64,000 nt of DNA, from the NCBI GenBank assembly GCA_910577835.1, contig CAJTOU010000001.1:4138-68137 (forward strand). The letters run 5' to 3'. Position 1 is the first letter of the stretch. Every line of letters starts with the position of its first letter. The notes under the pieces are model-generated. The model ran no database searches, was not told the origin of the DNA, and was given only the letters and a program-made list of their open reading frames with translations. The translations under genes were made by a program, and so were the position numbers. This DNA comes from an uncultured Lachnospiraceae bacterium (GTDB taxonomy: Bacteria > Bacillota_A > Clostridia > Lachnospirales > Lachnospiraceae). This document shows positions 18,231 to 26,704 of the stretch, in pieces.

Positions 18231-19379
18231 ATGGCAGAACAAAGAATTTATACAATTAAAAATAACAGATTCAAAGGAGCTTTCATAAAAGGATTTTCTA
18301 TAAAAAATGATACATTGCAGATAAAGATAAACAATGGCGAAAAGGCTTTCTGTTATCTGACTGCTCTCGACGGCGCAGAAGAAAATCAGAAATGGGGCCG
18401 TATACAGATTCATGCAGAGCTTATGGGACATTTAAACCTGCAAATCCATGCAATGGCATTAAACGAAAAAAGTGTGAAAATACAGGGAACAGGTATGCAA
18501 AAAGGAACAGATATGCAACAGGGAACAGATATGCAGCAAGGAACAGGTATGAAACAAGAAATAAACCTTGATATAGAAAAATTTTTTGGAAACGATGCGA
18601 TAGAGAATGGGAAAAAAGAGGAGCTGTTTGAGCTGCTTGGAGGGATTCGGACCAAACAGCAAAAAGAATGTCTGCTGTATAGCCTGAAAGGAAGATATTT
18701 ATGGATTGCTCTTACAGTGGAAGGAGAAGGTATCGGAGAAATTCAGTCTGTAAAGGTATATCAAAAGGGTGATGATTTTATGGAAGTGTTTCCGGAAATT
18801 TATCAGGAAAGAAACAGCTTTTTTCATCGATACCTGTCTGTTTTTTCTGCTGTATATCAGGACTTCGGATGCGAACTTGAGCATATATGTGAATTGTTTG
18901 ACCCTGATACCGCGCAGTATAAGGAACTTTTAGAGCTTGCCGGCTGGTTGGGGCTTAATGTGAAGGGAGATTTTTTGGAGGAGGTCACACTTCGCGCTTT
19001 AATAAAACATGCATATTTTCTGAATAAGTATAAGGGAACAAAAGCGGCTCTTCAGCGCGTCCTTGAAATCGTACTGGGTGAACCGGCAATCATTTGTGAA
19101 AAATGCATTGAAGCACATATACAAAATGAAAAGGAACAAAGACAGAAAGAAGATATTGTAATATTGATAAAAACAGAAGTAGAACAGAAACACAAAACAG
19201 GACTTTTATTTTTACTAGAACAGTTTAAACCGATGAAATGCAGTATGCGTATTATTTTTCTGAAACAGAGCGGAAGAATGGATGAACATACATATATGGA
19301 TATTAATGCAATGGCAGAAGATTCCGTTTTTGGATATTTAGATAAAGGGCAGACAGAGCAGAATATTAAAATGAAATAA
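18231..19379 (+). CDS. gpI-like tail/baseplate protein with N-terminal extension
   Basis: A 382-residue protein. The C-terminal half (FPEIYQERNSFFHRYLSVFS, then LAGWLGLNVKGDFLEEVTLR and ALIKHAYFLNKYKGTKAALQ) matches the P2 gpI-type tail protein domain, which links baseplate to fibres. The N-terminal 190 residues are unlike gpI and include four Gly-Thr-x-Met hexapeptides (DNA 18486-18557). I chose the ATG at 18231 over a TTG at 18225 because AAAGAAAGG is correctly spaced for it. It is the last recognisable structural gene of the cluster; no fibre gene follows. Confidence 0.82.
   Translation: MAEQRIYTIKNNRFKGAFIKGFSIKNDTLQIKINNGEKAFCYLTALDGAEENQKWGRIQIHAELMGHLNLQIHAMALNEKSVKIQGTGMQKGTDMQQGTDMQQGTGMKQEINLDIEKFFGNDAIENGKKEELFELLGGIRTKQQKECLLYSLKGRYLWIALTVEGEGIGEIQSVKVYQKGDDFMEVFPEIYQERNSFFHRYLSVFSAVYQDFGCELEHICELFDPDTAQYKELLELAGWLGLNVKGDFLEEVTLRALIKHAYFLNKYKGTKAALQRVLEIVLGEPAIICEKCIEAHIQNEKEQRQKEDIVILIKTEVEQKHKTGLLFLLEQFKPMKCSMRIIFLKQSGRMDEHTYMDINAMAEDSVFGYLDKGQTEQNIKMK
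18486..18557 (+). repeat. four 18-bp in-frame repeats (Gly-Thr-Gly/Asp-Met-Gln/Lys-Gln/Lys)
   Basis: Units begin at 18486, 18504, 18522 and 18540, each GGAACAG-type, encoding GTGMQK, GTDMQQ, GTDMQQ and GTGMKQ. The near identity at DNA level suggests recent slippage-driven expansion in a surface-exposed linker. Confidence 0.9.
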
Positions 19380-19399
19380 AAAATAGAATGGAGAAATCT

Positions 19400-19699
19400 A
19401 TGACAATTAATGAGAAAAAAGACGGACAGGAAATTATTTTACAGGTGGAAGGAAGAATTGATACAAATACAAGTGTTGTGCTTCAAACAGAGATATTAAG
19501 GGCACTGCAGAAAACAAATGTACTGACGCTGGACCTTGAAAAAACAGATTATGTATCCAGCGCGGGGCTTCGAACCTTTCTGATTGCATATAAAACGGCG
19601 GATTCGAAAGGAGGAAGCTTTCAGCTTCAAAATGTTTCCGATATTATTTTGGATATATTAAATAAATCAGGCTTTTCAAAATTTTTAAACATAAAGTGA
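19400..19699 (+). CDS. STAS-domain anti-sigma factor antagonist-like protein
   Basis: A 99-residue stand-alone STAS domain: LQVEGRIDTNTSVVLQTEIL, then LTLDLEKTDYVSSAGLRTFL. The serine pair at residues 53-54 matches the site phosphorylated by RsbW/SpoIIAB-type kinases and dephosphorylated by SpoIIE/RsbU-type phosphatases, both of which are encoded by nearby genes. The ATG at 19400 is chosen over 19388 because GGAG (19390-19393) is correctly spaced for it. It follows the gpI-like gene by 20 bases, so co-transcription with the injection system is likely. Confidence 0.88.
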   Translation: MTINEKKDGQEIILQVEGRIDTNTSVVLQTEILRALQKTNVLTLDLEKTDYVSSAGLRTFLIAYKTADSKGGSFQLQNVSDIILDILNKSGFSKFLNIK

Positions 19700-19747
19700 C
19701 AGGACAAAGTGCCTGCCGCGCTATAAATTTGTGAATTGGAGAAGATA

Positions 19748-20362
19748 ATGAAAAAGAAATCAGACGACGAAAAGGAAGCATTTTTGCAGGTTATTCGGAC
19801 ACAGAAAGAAGAGATTTTAAATCTGCAGGATTTGCTGGTGGACAGACTGACAGATGCCATAAAAGAATCAGACGACTGGAAAAACCTTTCTCCTTATCAT
19901 CTGAAAACGGATAAAAAAGAAAAACTTGCGCTTGACAAAATAATAAAAAGCACAGTGAGCCGTTTTTATCCGCTTGCGGTGAGGCTTGGCGTACAGATTC
20001 AGATATCCGCTGAAAATCGCGAACTGTATGTTTATGCGGCAGAAAAACACATGCATCGGATATTTGAAAATATTCTGGATAATTCTCTGAAATATATGAA
20101 CCGGCAGGGCGTGATTACAATTACTCTATCGGAGTTTGATGATTCTTTGTTTCTTGTAATCAAAGATAACGGTGTCGGAATAAAAAGTGAAGAAACTGAA
20201 AAGATTTTCAGTAAATTTTATCAGGGCGAAAACAGTATTGCAGGTATGGGGCTCGGTCTGGCTCAGGTAAAGGAAATCGTGGAATTTTATCATGGAAGCG
20301 TTTATGCAAAATCAGAATCAGGAAAGGGAATGGCCATTTATATCAATATGAAAAAGGGATAG
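19748..20362 (+). CDS. histidine-kinase-type ATPase domain protein without phosphoacceptor His
   Basis: A 204-residue protein. Residues about 65-204 form a HATPase_c domain of the sensor-kinase type: N-box FENILDNSLKYM (about 106-117), G1 box DNGVGI (140-145), and G2 box GMGLGLA. The N-terminal 60 residues are charged helix with no recognisable H-box, sensor or membrane segment, so it is unlikely to be a normal histidine kinase. It sits between the STAS and SpoIIE genes, the place of an RsbW-like kinase, although its sequence is closer to PhoR-type catalytic domains. I chose the ATG at 19748 (GGAG 6 bases upstream) over a TTG at 19736. Confidence 0.8.
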   Translation: MKKKSDDEKEAFLQVIRTQKEEILNLQDLLVDRLTDAIKESDDWKNLSPYHLKTDKKEKLALDKIIKSTVSRFYPLAVRLGVQIQISAENRELYVYAAEKHMHRIFENILDNSLKYMNRQGVITITLSEFDDSLFLVIKDNGVGIKSEETEKIFSKFYQGENSIAGMGLGLAQVKEIVEFYHGSVYAKSESGKGMAIYINMKKG

Positions 20363-20371
20363 GATTGTATT

Positions 20372-22948
20372 ATGGAATTGAAACAGAACAAAAAGAAAAA
20401 AAGCATAAGCGGCAGAATTTTAAAAGCGATTACATTTCTTTCGCTGACCGGCATGGTATTTGCTGTATCTGGCGCTATCCTTGGAATGCTTCAGATACGA
20501 AATGAAATCGATGTCAAAATCATGCAGACGGAGGAAGAACAGAAGGCTCTTAATATGGAACAGATTGAGATGGCTGTAATAAAAGAATTGTGTATAGATG
20601 TGGACGGAATTTACAGGCAGTACGAAAATGCGTTTGAACAGTATAAAAATGCGGTCGCGATTTTAAGCAGGCTGACAGCCAGTATATATGAAAATCCGGC
20701 GCAGTATGGCGAGGGTGAAATATTAAACAGAAGTCAGGGAAATATGGAAGAGGAAAATCTGTATTACTGTCTGAGTAAGGAATTGTCTTACAGTGATGTA
20801 GAACAGGAACTGAAACGCTTTGGCGCGGCAAAGGATATTTTTGGCAGTATTAAGGCTGTTACAGAAGCAAAGGCGGTTTATTTTGCCTCTGCAAACGGGT
20901 ATATGGTAGCCATAGATGACAATTCCACAAAGCGGAAGGCTGGTATGATAGATAAGGAAAATCCGGAATATTTTGGCGATTATGACCCACGGGAAAGAGA
21001 ATGGTACAAATCTGCAAAAGAAGGGGAATATGGATTTTTCTATGAAGATATCGACGGAGAAAATGTGATTACCTGCTCTTATGGGGTATATAAAGATAAG
21101 CAGTTTTTAGGCGTGGCAGCGATTGATATTCCATACAGCGAACTTTTGAATCCTTTAGAAGTGAATACAAACAGAGAGAGTGAAAGGACACTAGAACTTA
21201 TAAATACAGATGGGGAAAATGTATTTGGAGAAATGGAGAACCATGTTGATATTATTGAAATAATGGGAATACAGGTTATTTTGGAAATGGAAATAGAAGC
21301 ACAGAATCAGCAAAATGTGGTTTGGCGCAGAGGGAATACAGATAAAGATTATGTATTGGCAGGAAAGAAAATTGCAGAGACAAACTTGTTTTTAATTGAG
21401 TATGCAGATATGAAAAAGGCGACGCAGAAATATCGGGAAAATATGGATAAACGGCTCTCACAATTTGAGGATTTGCAGGCAAGGGCGGACAGAATCGTGA
21501 AGAATATGCTTTTTATTTTTGTATTGTTATTTATGGCGGTTTTTGTTTTAATTGTAGGAGTATCAAGACTTATATCCTTAAAAATTACCAGACCAATTCA
21601 AAAACTGATGGAAGATGTATATAAAATCGGAGAAGGCAATCTTGAACATAAGGTGGATATTCATACAGAAGATGAGCTTGAGCAGCTTGGAAATGTTTTT
21701 AACAATATGACAGATTCATTGAAGGAGTATATGGAAAATTTAAAATGTGCAGTGACAGAACAGGAGCGTATTGCAACAGAATTAAATGTCGCCTCCTCAA
21801 TTCAGAGAAATCTGTTGCCAGACAGAGTATTTTCTGAAGAAGTATCTTTTGATATCTGTGCTTTTATGCAGCCTGCAAAGGAGGTAGGGGGAGATTATTA
21901 TGATTATTTTATGCCGGATGAACGGCATCTTGTCACCATAATAGCGGATGTATCAGGAAAGGGAATACCGGCAGCGCTGTTTATGATGAGGGGAAAGACA
22001 CTTATGCGCAGTCAGGCGGCGTTTTTTTCTGACCCTGCTGAAATTATGCAGAAGGTAAACAGAGAGTTATGTGAAAACAATGAAGAGATGATGTTTATTA
22101 CCAGCTTTTTATGTATTCTTGATTTGGTGACTGGCGAGCTGACTTATGTGAATGCGGGACATAACCCGCCGCTTATTTACAGAAAGGAAACAGAAAGCAG
22201 CCGGTATATAAAAGATGAGGCAGAGCTTGTACTTGCTGTGATGGAGAATACAGAATATAAAAAGCACAGACTTTGGTTAAAGCCGGAGGACAGGCTATTT
22301 TTGTATACAGACGGAGTGACAGAAGCTATGAATGAGCATGGGGATTTATATGGAGATAATCATCTGGAAGAGACGTTAAATGGAGAATACTGTAAAGAAC
22401 TATATGGAGGAGCCCTTTTGCAGGCAGTGAAGAAGAGTATTCAGAGATTTGCAGGACAGGCGGAGCAGGCAGATGATATTACTATGATGAGTATGGCATT
22501 TCTGGAGTATAAAACAATTGAAACGCAAAATGGGAATCTATGGAGATTTGAGACTGCGGCGGTAATGGAAAAGCTGGATTTGGTACTGGATTTTACGGAG
22601 AGAATGATGAGACAGAAAAAGGCACCACAGCAGGAAATTATAAAGCTGCAGTTTGTGATAGATGAGCTGTTTTCTAATATTGTGGAATATGCCTATCCCA
22701 AAGGGACTGGAGAGATAGTGATTGCTGGAGATTTGTCAAAGGAGAAAACGATTGTTGTTATTATAGAGGACAGAGGAATTTTATATAATCCGCTGGAAAG
22801 AGAGAATCCAGATACGGAACTGGCGCCGGAGAACAGGGAAATTGGCGGACTTGGAGTGTTTCTGGTAAAAAATACGGTGGAGCACATAAGGTATCAAAGG
22901 AAAGATGGAAGAAACAGGGTTGAAGTGGCAGTTTCATGGGGTGAGTGA
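20372..22948 (+). CDS. membrane Cache-HAMP-SpoIIE phosphatase with C-terminal RsbW-like ATPase
   Basis: An 858-residue sensor. A first membrane helix (about 17-41) precedes a large extracytoplasmic Cache-like domain (about 42-380, with NPEYFGDYDPREREWYKSA). The second helix (about 381-403) leads into HAMP (EDELEQLGNVFNNMTDSLKE), then a SpoIIE/PP2C domain (about 475-710: IQRNLLPDR, KEVGGDYYDYF, IADVSGKGIPAALFM, VNAGHNPP, YTDGVTEAMN), and finally an RsbW-like ATPase (about 725-858: DELFSNIVEYAY, EDRG, GGLGVFLV). It could both dephosphorylate and phosphorylate the STAS partner in response to an outside ligand. It starts 9 bases after the ATPase gene. Confidence 0.9.
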   Translation: MELKQNKKKKSISGRILKAITFLSLTGMVFAVSGAILGMLQIRNEIDVKIMQTEEEQKALNMEQIEMAVIKELCIDVDGIYRQYENAFEQYKNAVAILSRLTASIYENPAQYGEGEILNRSQGNMEEENLYYCLSKELSYSDVEQELKRFGAAKDIFGSIKAVTEAKAVYFASANGYMVAIDDNSTKRKAGMIDKENPEYFGDYDPREREWYKSAKEGEYGFFYEDIDGENVITCSYGVYKDKQFLGVAAIDIPYSELLNPLEVNTNRESERTLELINTDGENVFGEMENHVDIIEIMGIQVILEMEIEAQNQQNVVWRRGNTDKDYVLAGKKIAETNLFLIEYADMKKATQKYRENMDKRLSQFEDLQARADRIVKNMLFIFVLLFMAVFVLIVGVSRLISLKITRPIQKLMEDVYKIGEGNLEHKVDIHTEDELEQLGNVFNNMTDSLKEYMENLKCAVTEQERIATELNVASSIQRNLLPDRVFSEEVSFDICAFMQPAKEVGGDYYDYFMPDERHLVTIIADVSGKGIPAALFMMRGKTLMRSQAAFFSDPAEIMQKVNRELCENNEEMMFITSFLCILDLVTGELTYVNAGHNPPLIYRKETESSRYIKDEAELVLAVMENTEYKKHRLWLKPEDRLFLYTDGVTEAMNEHGDLYGDNHLEETLNGEYCKELYGGALLQAVKKSIQRFAGQAEQADDITMMSMAFLEYKTIETQNGNLWRFETAAVMEKLDLVLDFTERMMRQKKAPQQEIIKLQFVIDELFSNIVEYAYPKGTGEIVIAGDLSKEKTIVVIIEDRGILYNPLERENPDTELAPENREIGGLGVFLVKNTVEHIRYQRKDGRNRVEVAVSWGE

Positions 22949-22960
22949 TATATTTAAAAA

Positions 22961-22997
22961 ATGACAAATGTCATATCTTTTTTATGACGTTTATCAC
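22961..22997 (+). promoter_or_regulatory. tandem inverted-repeat operators upstream of the ABC-2 genes
   Basis: ATGACA-AA-TGTCAT (22961-22974) is a perfect palindrome. A weaker copy, ATGACGTTTATCAC, lies at 22984-22997, its first base 23 bp downstream, about two helical turns. Such spacing suits a dimeric response regulator or repressor bound to one DNA face. No regulator gene is in the window, and I could not place a convincing promoter. Confidence 0.5.
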
Positions 22998-23080
22998 TAT
23001 AAAAGTTCTTTTTCTTATTGTAAAATATTTTCAGAGAGATTACATATCTCATTGAAAAAAATAAGAAAAGGAGCTTTTTT

Positions 23081-24025
23081 ATGGAACAATCAGTAGTAAA
23101 GATAGAAAATCTGGTAAAGCGTTATCATGAATTAATCGCTTTGGACCATTTTAACCTTGATATTAAACAGGGAGAAGTCTTTGGTCTGTTGGGACCGAAC
23201 GGTTCCGGAAAAACCACCACTATCAACTGTATGCTGTCACTTTTAAAATACGATAAGGGAAGTGTCCAGATATTTGGACAGGAAATGAAGCCTGACAGCT
23301 ATGAACTGAAATCTCAAATTGGAGTTGTTATGCAGAATGTAGCGGTTTTTGATGAGCTTACTGTATATGAAAATATTGATTATTTCTGTGGTCTGTATAT
23401 TTCTGAGAAGTCAAAGCGAAAGGAACTTGTAGAACAGGCAATTCAGTTTGTAGACCTTGAAGAATTCAGAAAATTTTATCCGAAAAAATTGTCAGGCGGA
23501 CTTCTTCGAAGGCTGAACATTGCCTGCGGGATTGCTCACAAGCCAAAGCTGATTATTATGGATGAGCCTACTGTGGCAGTGGACCCGCAGAGCAGAAACA
23601 GAATTCTTGAAGGAATTTTAGAGCTGAACAGGGAGGGTGCAACGATTATCTATACTTCTCACTATATGGAAGAAGTAGAGCAAATCTGCAGCAGAATCGC
23701 CATTATGGATAAAGGAAAAAATCTTGCGATTGGAACTTCAGAGGAATTAAAGAAATTAATTAAGAAGAATGAAATCATAAATATTGATGTCTATGAACTG
23801 ACAGAAAAACAGGAAAAAGAGCTTCTTGCACTTCCTCATATCTGTGATATGACATACAGTGAAAACCGGCTGAAAATATCTTATTCCGGAGGAAGTCACA
23901 ATCTGATTCGACTTCTGGATTATTTAAAGAGCAGTAATATTTCTTTTGGACGGGTATATACGGAAGTACCGACTTTAAATGATGTGTTTCTTGAAATTAC
24001 GGGAAAGGAATTGAGAGATAAATAA
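23081..24025 (+). CDS. ABC transporter ATP-binding protein (ABC-2 type, CcmA/NatA-like)
   Basis: A 314-residue ATPase with Walker A GPNGSGKTT (38-46), signature LSGGLLRRLN, Walker B LIIMDEP followed by DPQSR, and the switch histidine in IIYTSHYMEE. The C-terminal 90 residues match the extra domain of ABC-2 ATPases (PTLNDVFLEITGKELR). Two permease genes follow, so it likely powers export of a peptide, drug or lipid-like substrate that the sequence does not identify. The ribosome site AAGGAG is 7 bases or so before the ATG, behind the palindromic operators. Confidence 0.92.
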   Translation: MEQSVVKIENLVKRYHELIALDHFNLDIKQGEVFGLLGPNGSGKTTTINCMLSLLKYDKGSVQIFGQEMKPDSYELKSQIGVVMQNVAVFDELTVYENIDYFCGLYISEKSKRKELVEQAIQFVDLEEFRKFYPKKLSGGLLRRLNIACGIAHKPKLIIMDEPTVAVDPQSRNRILEGILELNREGATIIYTSHYMEEVEQICSRIAIMDKGKNLAIGTSEELKKLIKKNEIINIDVYELTEKQEKELLALPHICDMTYSENRLKISYSGGSHNLIRLLDYLKSSNISFGRVYTEVPTLNDVFLEITGKELRDK

Positions 24026-24102
24026 TGCAGTTAATTTTCAGAGAATTGATAATTTTGAAAAATTGACTGCTTAGTAAACAAATTTAAACAGGAGGATTAT
24101 AT

Positions 24103-25257
24103 ATGCTGCATATTATTTATTATCGAATTTTAAGTACTATCAGAAATAAAATGGATATTTTCTGGGCACTGTGTTTTCCGATTATACTTGGAACTTGTTT
24201 CTTTGCTGCATTTTCTGATATATATAAAATGGATTTCGAGTTTGAAAGTATACCGATAGCCGCAGTCTTAGAGGAGAACAGTCAATTGAAAAATGTACTT
24301 GATACACTTTCTAATCAGGGAATGGAAGAAGACAGCGAACCTATGTTAAAGGTAAACTATACAAATATGGCAGAAGCCGAAAAAATGCTGAATGAAAAAA
24401 AGGTTATCGGTATTATCGAAGAAAATGAAGGAGTTCATTTGTCCGTCAATGAAAATGGACTTGAGGCAACCTTTTTGCAAAGCTTTTTAGACCAGTATGT
24501 TCAGACTATGTATGTCATTGGAAACGCAGGCACAGATGATATATCTGAAATTTTAAAGATTGTGGAAAATCTGCAGTCAAATGCAGATACGTCAAATCTG
24601 AATGCGATTCAGAACAAACAGATAAGCAGCGCGGATATGAATCCGTATACAGACTATTATTATGCATTAATTGCAATGGCATGCTTATACGCCTGTTTTT
24701 CCGGTTTAACCTGTGCAAAGCAGATGAAGGCGGATATCTCTTCACTGGGTATGAGAAAGTGTCTGGTATCCACTGGCCGTATGAAGATGATTGTAGGGGA
24801 TATGCTTGGCTGTTATGTAATTCAATGTATTTCAAATGTATTGCTGATTTTTTATTTACAATATGTACTTGGTATTGATTTGGGAAACAGACTGCCGCTT
24901 ATTCTTTTCACAGCGTTTATGGGGTCTTTAATCGGGCTTGCAATGGGAATTTTTATCGGCTCTATACCAAAGCTGTCTGACGGAATAAAAACCGGAATTG
25001 CACTTTCTGTTTCCATGCTCAGCTGTTTTTTAAGCGGTCTTATGGTGGGAGGACTCCGATGGCTGATAGAACTTAAGGCTCCGATTATTAACCGCTTGAA
25101 TCCGGCAACAGTTCTTACAGATGCGCTTTATGCGTTAAATATTTATGATACTTATGAGCGTTTCACAGGAAATCTTCTGATTTTATTTATTATGTCCGTA
25201 GTCCTTTGCAGTTTAAGCTTTTTTATGGTAAGGAGGGAATGTTATGAACAGCTTTGA
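24103..25257 (+). CDS. ABC-2 type permease, first subunit
   Basis: A 384-residue membrane protein with one N-terminal helix (IFWALCFPIILGTCFFAAF), a roughly 160-residue extracytoplasmic domain, and five to six C-terminal helices (for example LILFTAFMGSLIGLAMGIFI). This topology is that of ABC-2 permeases such as NatB/YhgE-like exporters. AGGAGG precedes the ATG. The last bases overlap the next permease gene by 14 bases, so the two are coupled and probably form a heterodimer with the ATPase. Confidence 0.88.
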   Translation: MLHIIYYRILSTIRNKMDIFWALCFPIILGTCFFAAFSDIYKMDFEFESIPIAAVLEENSQLKNVLDTLSNQGMEEDSEPMLKVNYTNMAEAEKMLNEKKVIGIIEENEGVHLSVNENGLEATFLQSFLDQYVQTMYVIGNAGTDDISEILKIVENLQSNADTSNLNAIQNKQISSADMNPYTDYYYALIAMACLYACFSGLTCAKQMKADISSLGMRKCLVSTGRMKMIVGDMLGCYVIQCISNVLLIFYLQYVLGIDLGNRLPLILFTAFMGSLIGLAMGIFIGSIPKLSDGIKTGIALSVSMLSCFLSGLMVGGLRWLIELKAPIINRLNPATVLTDALYALNIYDTYERFTGNLLILFIMSVVLCSLSFFMVRRECYEQL

Positions 25258-26389
25258 GGCTTATTTTAAAATTGCAAAAAAATATTCAGTAACATCTCTG
25301 ATGTATCTGATTATTTTCTTTGTAATTGCTATTATACTTGTGAAATATACAGATAAAAGCACTCCGGAAACCTTTAAAAGCACGAAAGTGGATATTGCGG
25401 TTTATGATAAGGACCATTCGGATTTCAGCAAGGCTTTGTATCAATACCTTGATGATACACAGTCTATTATAGAGCTGGAGGAAGATAATTCTGTATGGAA
25501 AGATTACATATATACTCATAAGGTAGAATATATTCTGATTATTCCGGAGGGTTTTGGAAATCGTATGGAAAATGGAGATGCACAAGACAGTCTGATTAGT
25601 TATCAGGCGCCGGGAAGCAAATATTCAATGTTTGTGGAAATGAAAATTAACAATTTTTTAAAACTTTTTCATGTTTATATGGAGCTTGGAAATAGCAGAG
25701 AAGAGGCTTATCGTCTGACAGAAGATACCATAAATCAGGGCGTCGAAGTGAATATGAATACAAAAGAGCAGGAAGAAATTTCATATCACAATATATATTT
25801 TCGATATATTTGTTTTATTCTGCCATCCATTCTTATATTGGGTGTTACTCCATGTATCGGGGCATTTAGCCGTAAAGAAATACAAAAAAGAATTTCTTGT
25901 GGAAAAACCGGTTATATGGAGAGAAATATTCAGATTACGCTCGCCACAGTGATACATTGTATGGTGTTTCCGGTCATTCTGGTGCTGGCAGGTGCATTTC
26001 TGTACAGAAATTCGATGAATGGAACACAGACATTCCTTTATTCGTGCAATATATTTATGCATACTCTGGCATGTTTTGGACTTACTTTTGCCGTATCCCG
26101 TTTTCTGCCGGGTGATAATGTCAGAAGTATGGTCGCAAATGTATATTCGCTTGGTTCTTCGTTTTTGTGCGGGGTATTTGTAGACAGAATATATCTTCCG
26201 GATTCTGTGCAGGCTGTTGGTCATGCATTTCCCGCATACTGGTACATGGATTTAAATGAAATAATAAAAAACTGGAATGGAAGCAGTGAACAAATAGGAA
26301 TTTTGGGAACCTCACTTCTTATGCAGCTTGGATTTGCAGCGGCTTTCCTGTGTTTTGGATTTGCAGTTGGGAAAAAAATAAAAATATAA
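25244..26389 (+). CDS. ABC-2 type permease, second subunit
   Basis: A 381-residue membrane protein of the same layout as its neighbour: N-terminal helix (VTSLMYLIIFFVIAIILV), an extracytoplasmic domain containing DKSTPETFKSTKVDIAVYD, and about six C-terminal helices (FILPSILILGVTPCIGAF and onward). It overlaps the first permease gene and ends the operon. The two permeases are clearly diverged from each other. Confidence 0.88.
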   Translation: MNSFEAYFKIAKKYSVTSLMYLIIFFVIAIILVKYTDKSTPETFKSTKVDIAVYDKDHSDFSKALYQYLDDTQSIIELEEDNSVWKDYIYTHKVEYILIIPEGFGNRMENGDAQDSLISYQAPGSKYSMFVEMKINNFLKLFHVYMELGNSREEAYRLTEDTINQGVEVNMNTKEQEEISYHNIYFRYICFILPSILILGVTPCIGAFSRKEIQKRISCGKTGYMERNIQITLATVIHCMVFPVILVLAGAFLYRNSMNGTQTFLYSCNIFMHTLACFGLTFAVSRFLPGDNVRSMVANVYSLGSSFLCGVFVDRIYLPDSVQAVGHAFPAYWYMDLNEIIKNWNGSSEQIGILGTSLLMQLGFAAAFLCFGFAVGKKIKI

Positions 26390-26444
26390 TTTTAAAATTA
26401 ACAGTTTGACATTATAATGAAAATAAGTAAAACAGGAGAAAGAT

Positions 26445-26477
26445 AACGGTAAGTCTTAAATTTTAAGGCTTACCGTT
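26445..26477 (+). terminator. long hairpin after the ABC-2 operon
   Basis: Two 16-base arms (AACGGTAAGTCTTAAA and TTTAAGGCTTACCGTT) pair with one G-U wobble around a single unpaired base, so in practice the loop is A/T only. The T-tract after it is short (TTATTT). Probable terminator for the ABC-2 operon. The rest of 26390-26567 is very AT-rich with no gene that I can support. Confidence 0.6.
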
Positions 26478-26567
26478 ATTTCATATATAGATATTGGCTT
26501 GCATTAATATTGATTATTACATAATAAATCATTTTATAATTTTGATATAAGTTTTTTCGAAAACCCC

Positions 26568-26596
26568 TTGACATCTTTTTCCTTTCATGATACTAT
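26568..26596 (+). promoter_or_regulatory. sigma-A promoter of the ATPase-FtsX exporter
   Basis: TTGACA (26568-26573), 17-bp spacer, TACTAT (26591-26596). Near-consensus. Transcription would begin about 26603, inside the palindrome that follows. Confidence 0.8.
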
Positions 26597-26602
26597 ACCA
26601 AC

Positions 26603-26623
26603 TGTACTATTTAGTATAGTACA
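26603..26623 (+). promoter_or_regulatory. palindromic operator at the transcription start
   Basis: TGTACTAT-N5-ATAGTACA, a perfect 8-bp inverted repeat placed at the expected +1. Its position implies repression. The outline resembles operators of small GntR (YtrA-type) regulators that control ABC exporters; this is an inference, and no such gene is in the window. Confidence 0.6.
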
Positions 26624-26704
26624 CATAGTTCGGCAGTCAGATAAGCAACTGTAAACTGTCTGCCAACAAAAACATTGATTGCATCTGACAGAAAGGAGTA
26701 TACA

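Noticed and set aside
2..19379. Reading the tail cluster as a defective prophage or tailocin
   Set aside because: No integrase, capsid, terminase, holin or lysin is seen, and the DUF4280 tip, tube-adapter domains, DUF6760-type frame and large paired baseplate proteins fit a CIS better.
23000..23030. TAAAAT near 23021 as the -10 of the ABC-2 operon
   Set aside because: No -35-like sequence is found at 16-18 bp upstream.
26406..26430. TTGACATTATAATG read as a promoter
   Set aside because: The TATAAT lies almost directly against TTGACA, with no room for a spacer.
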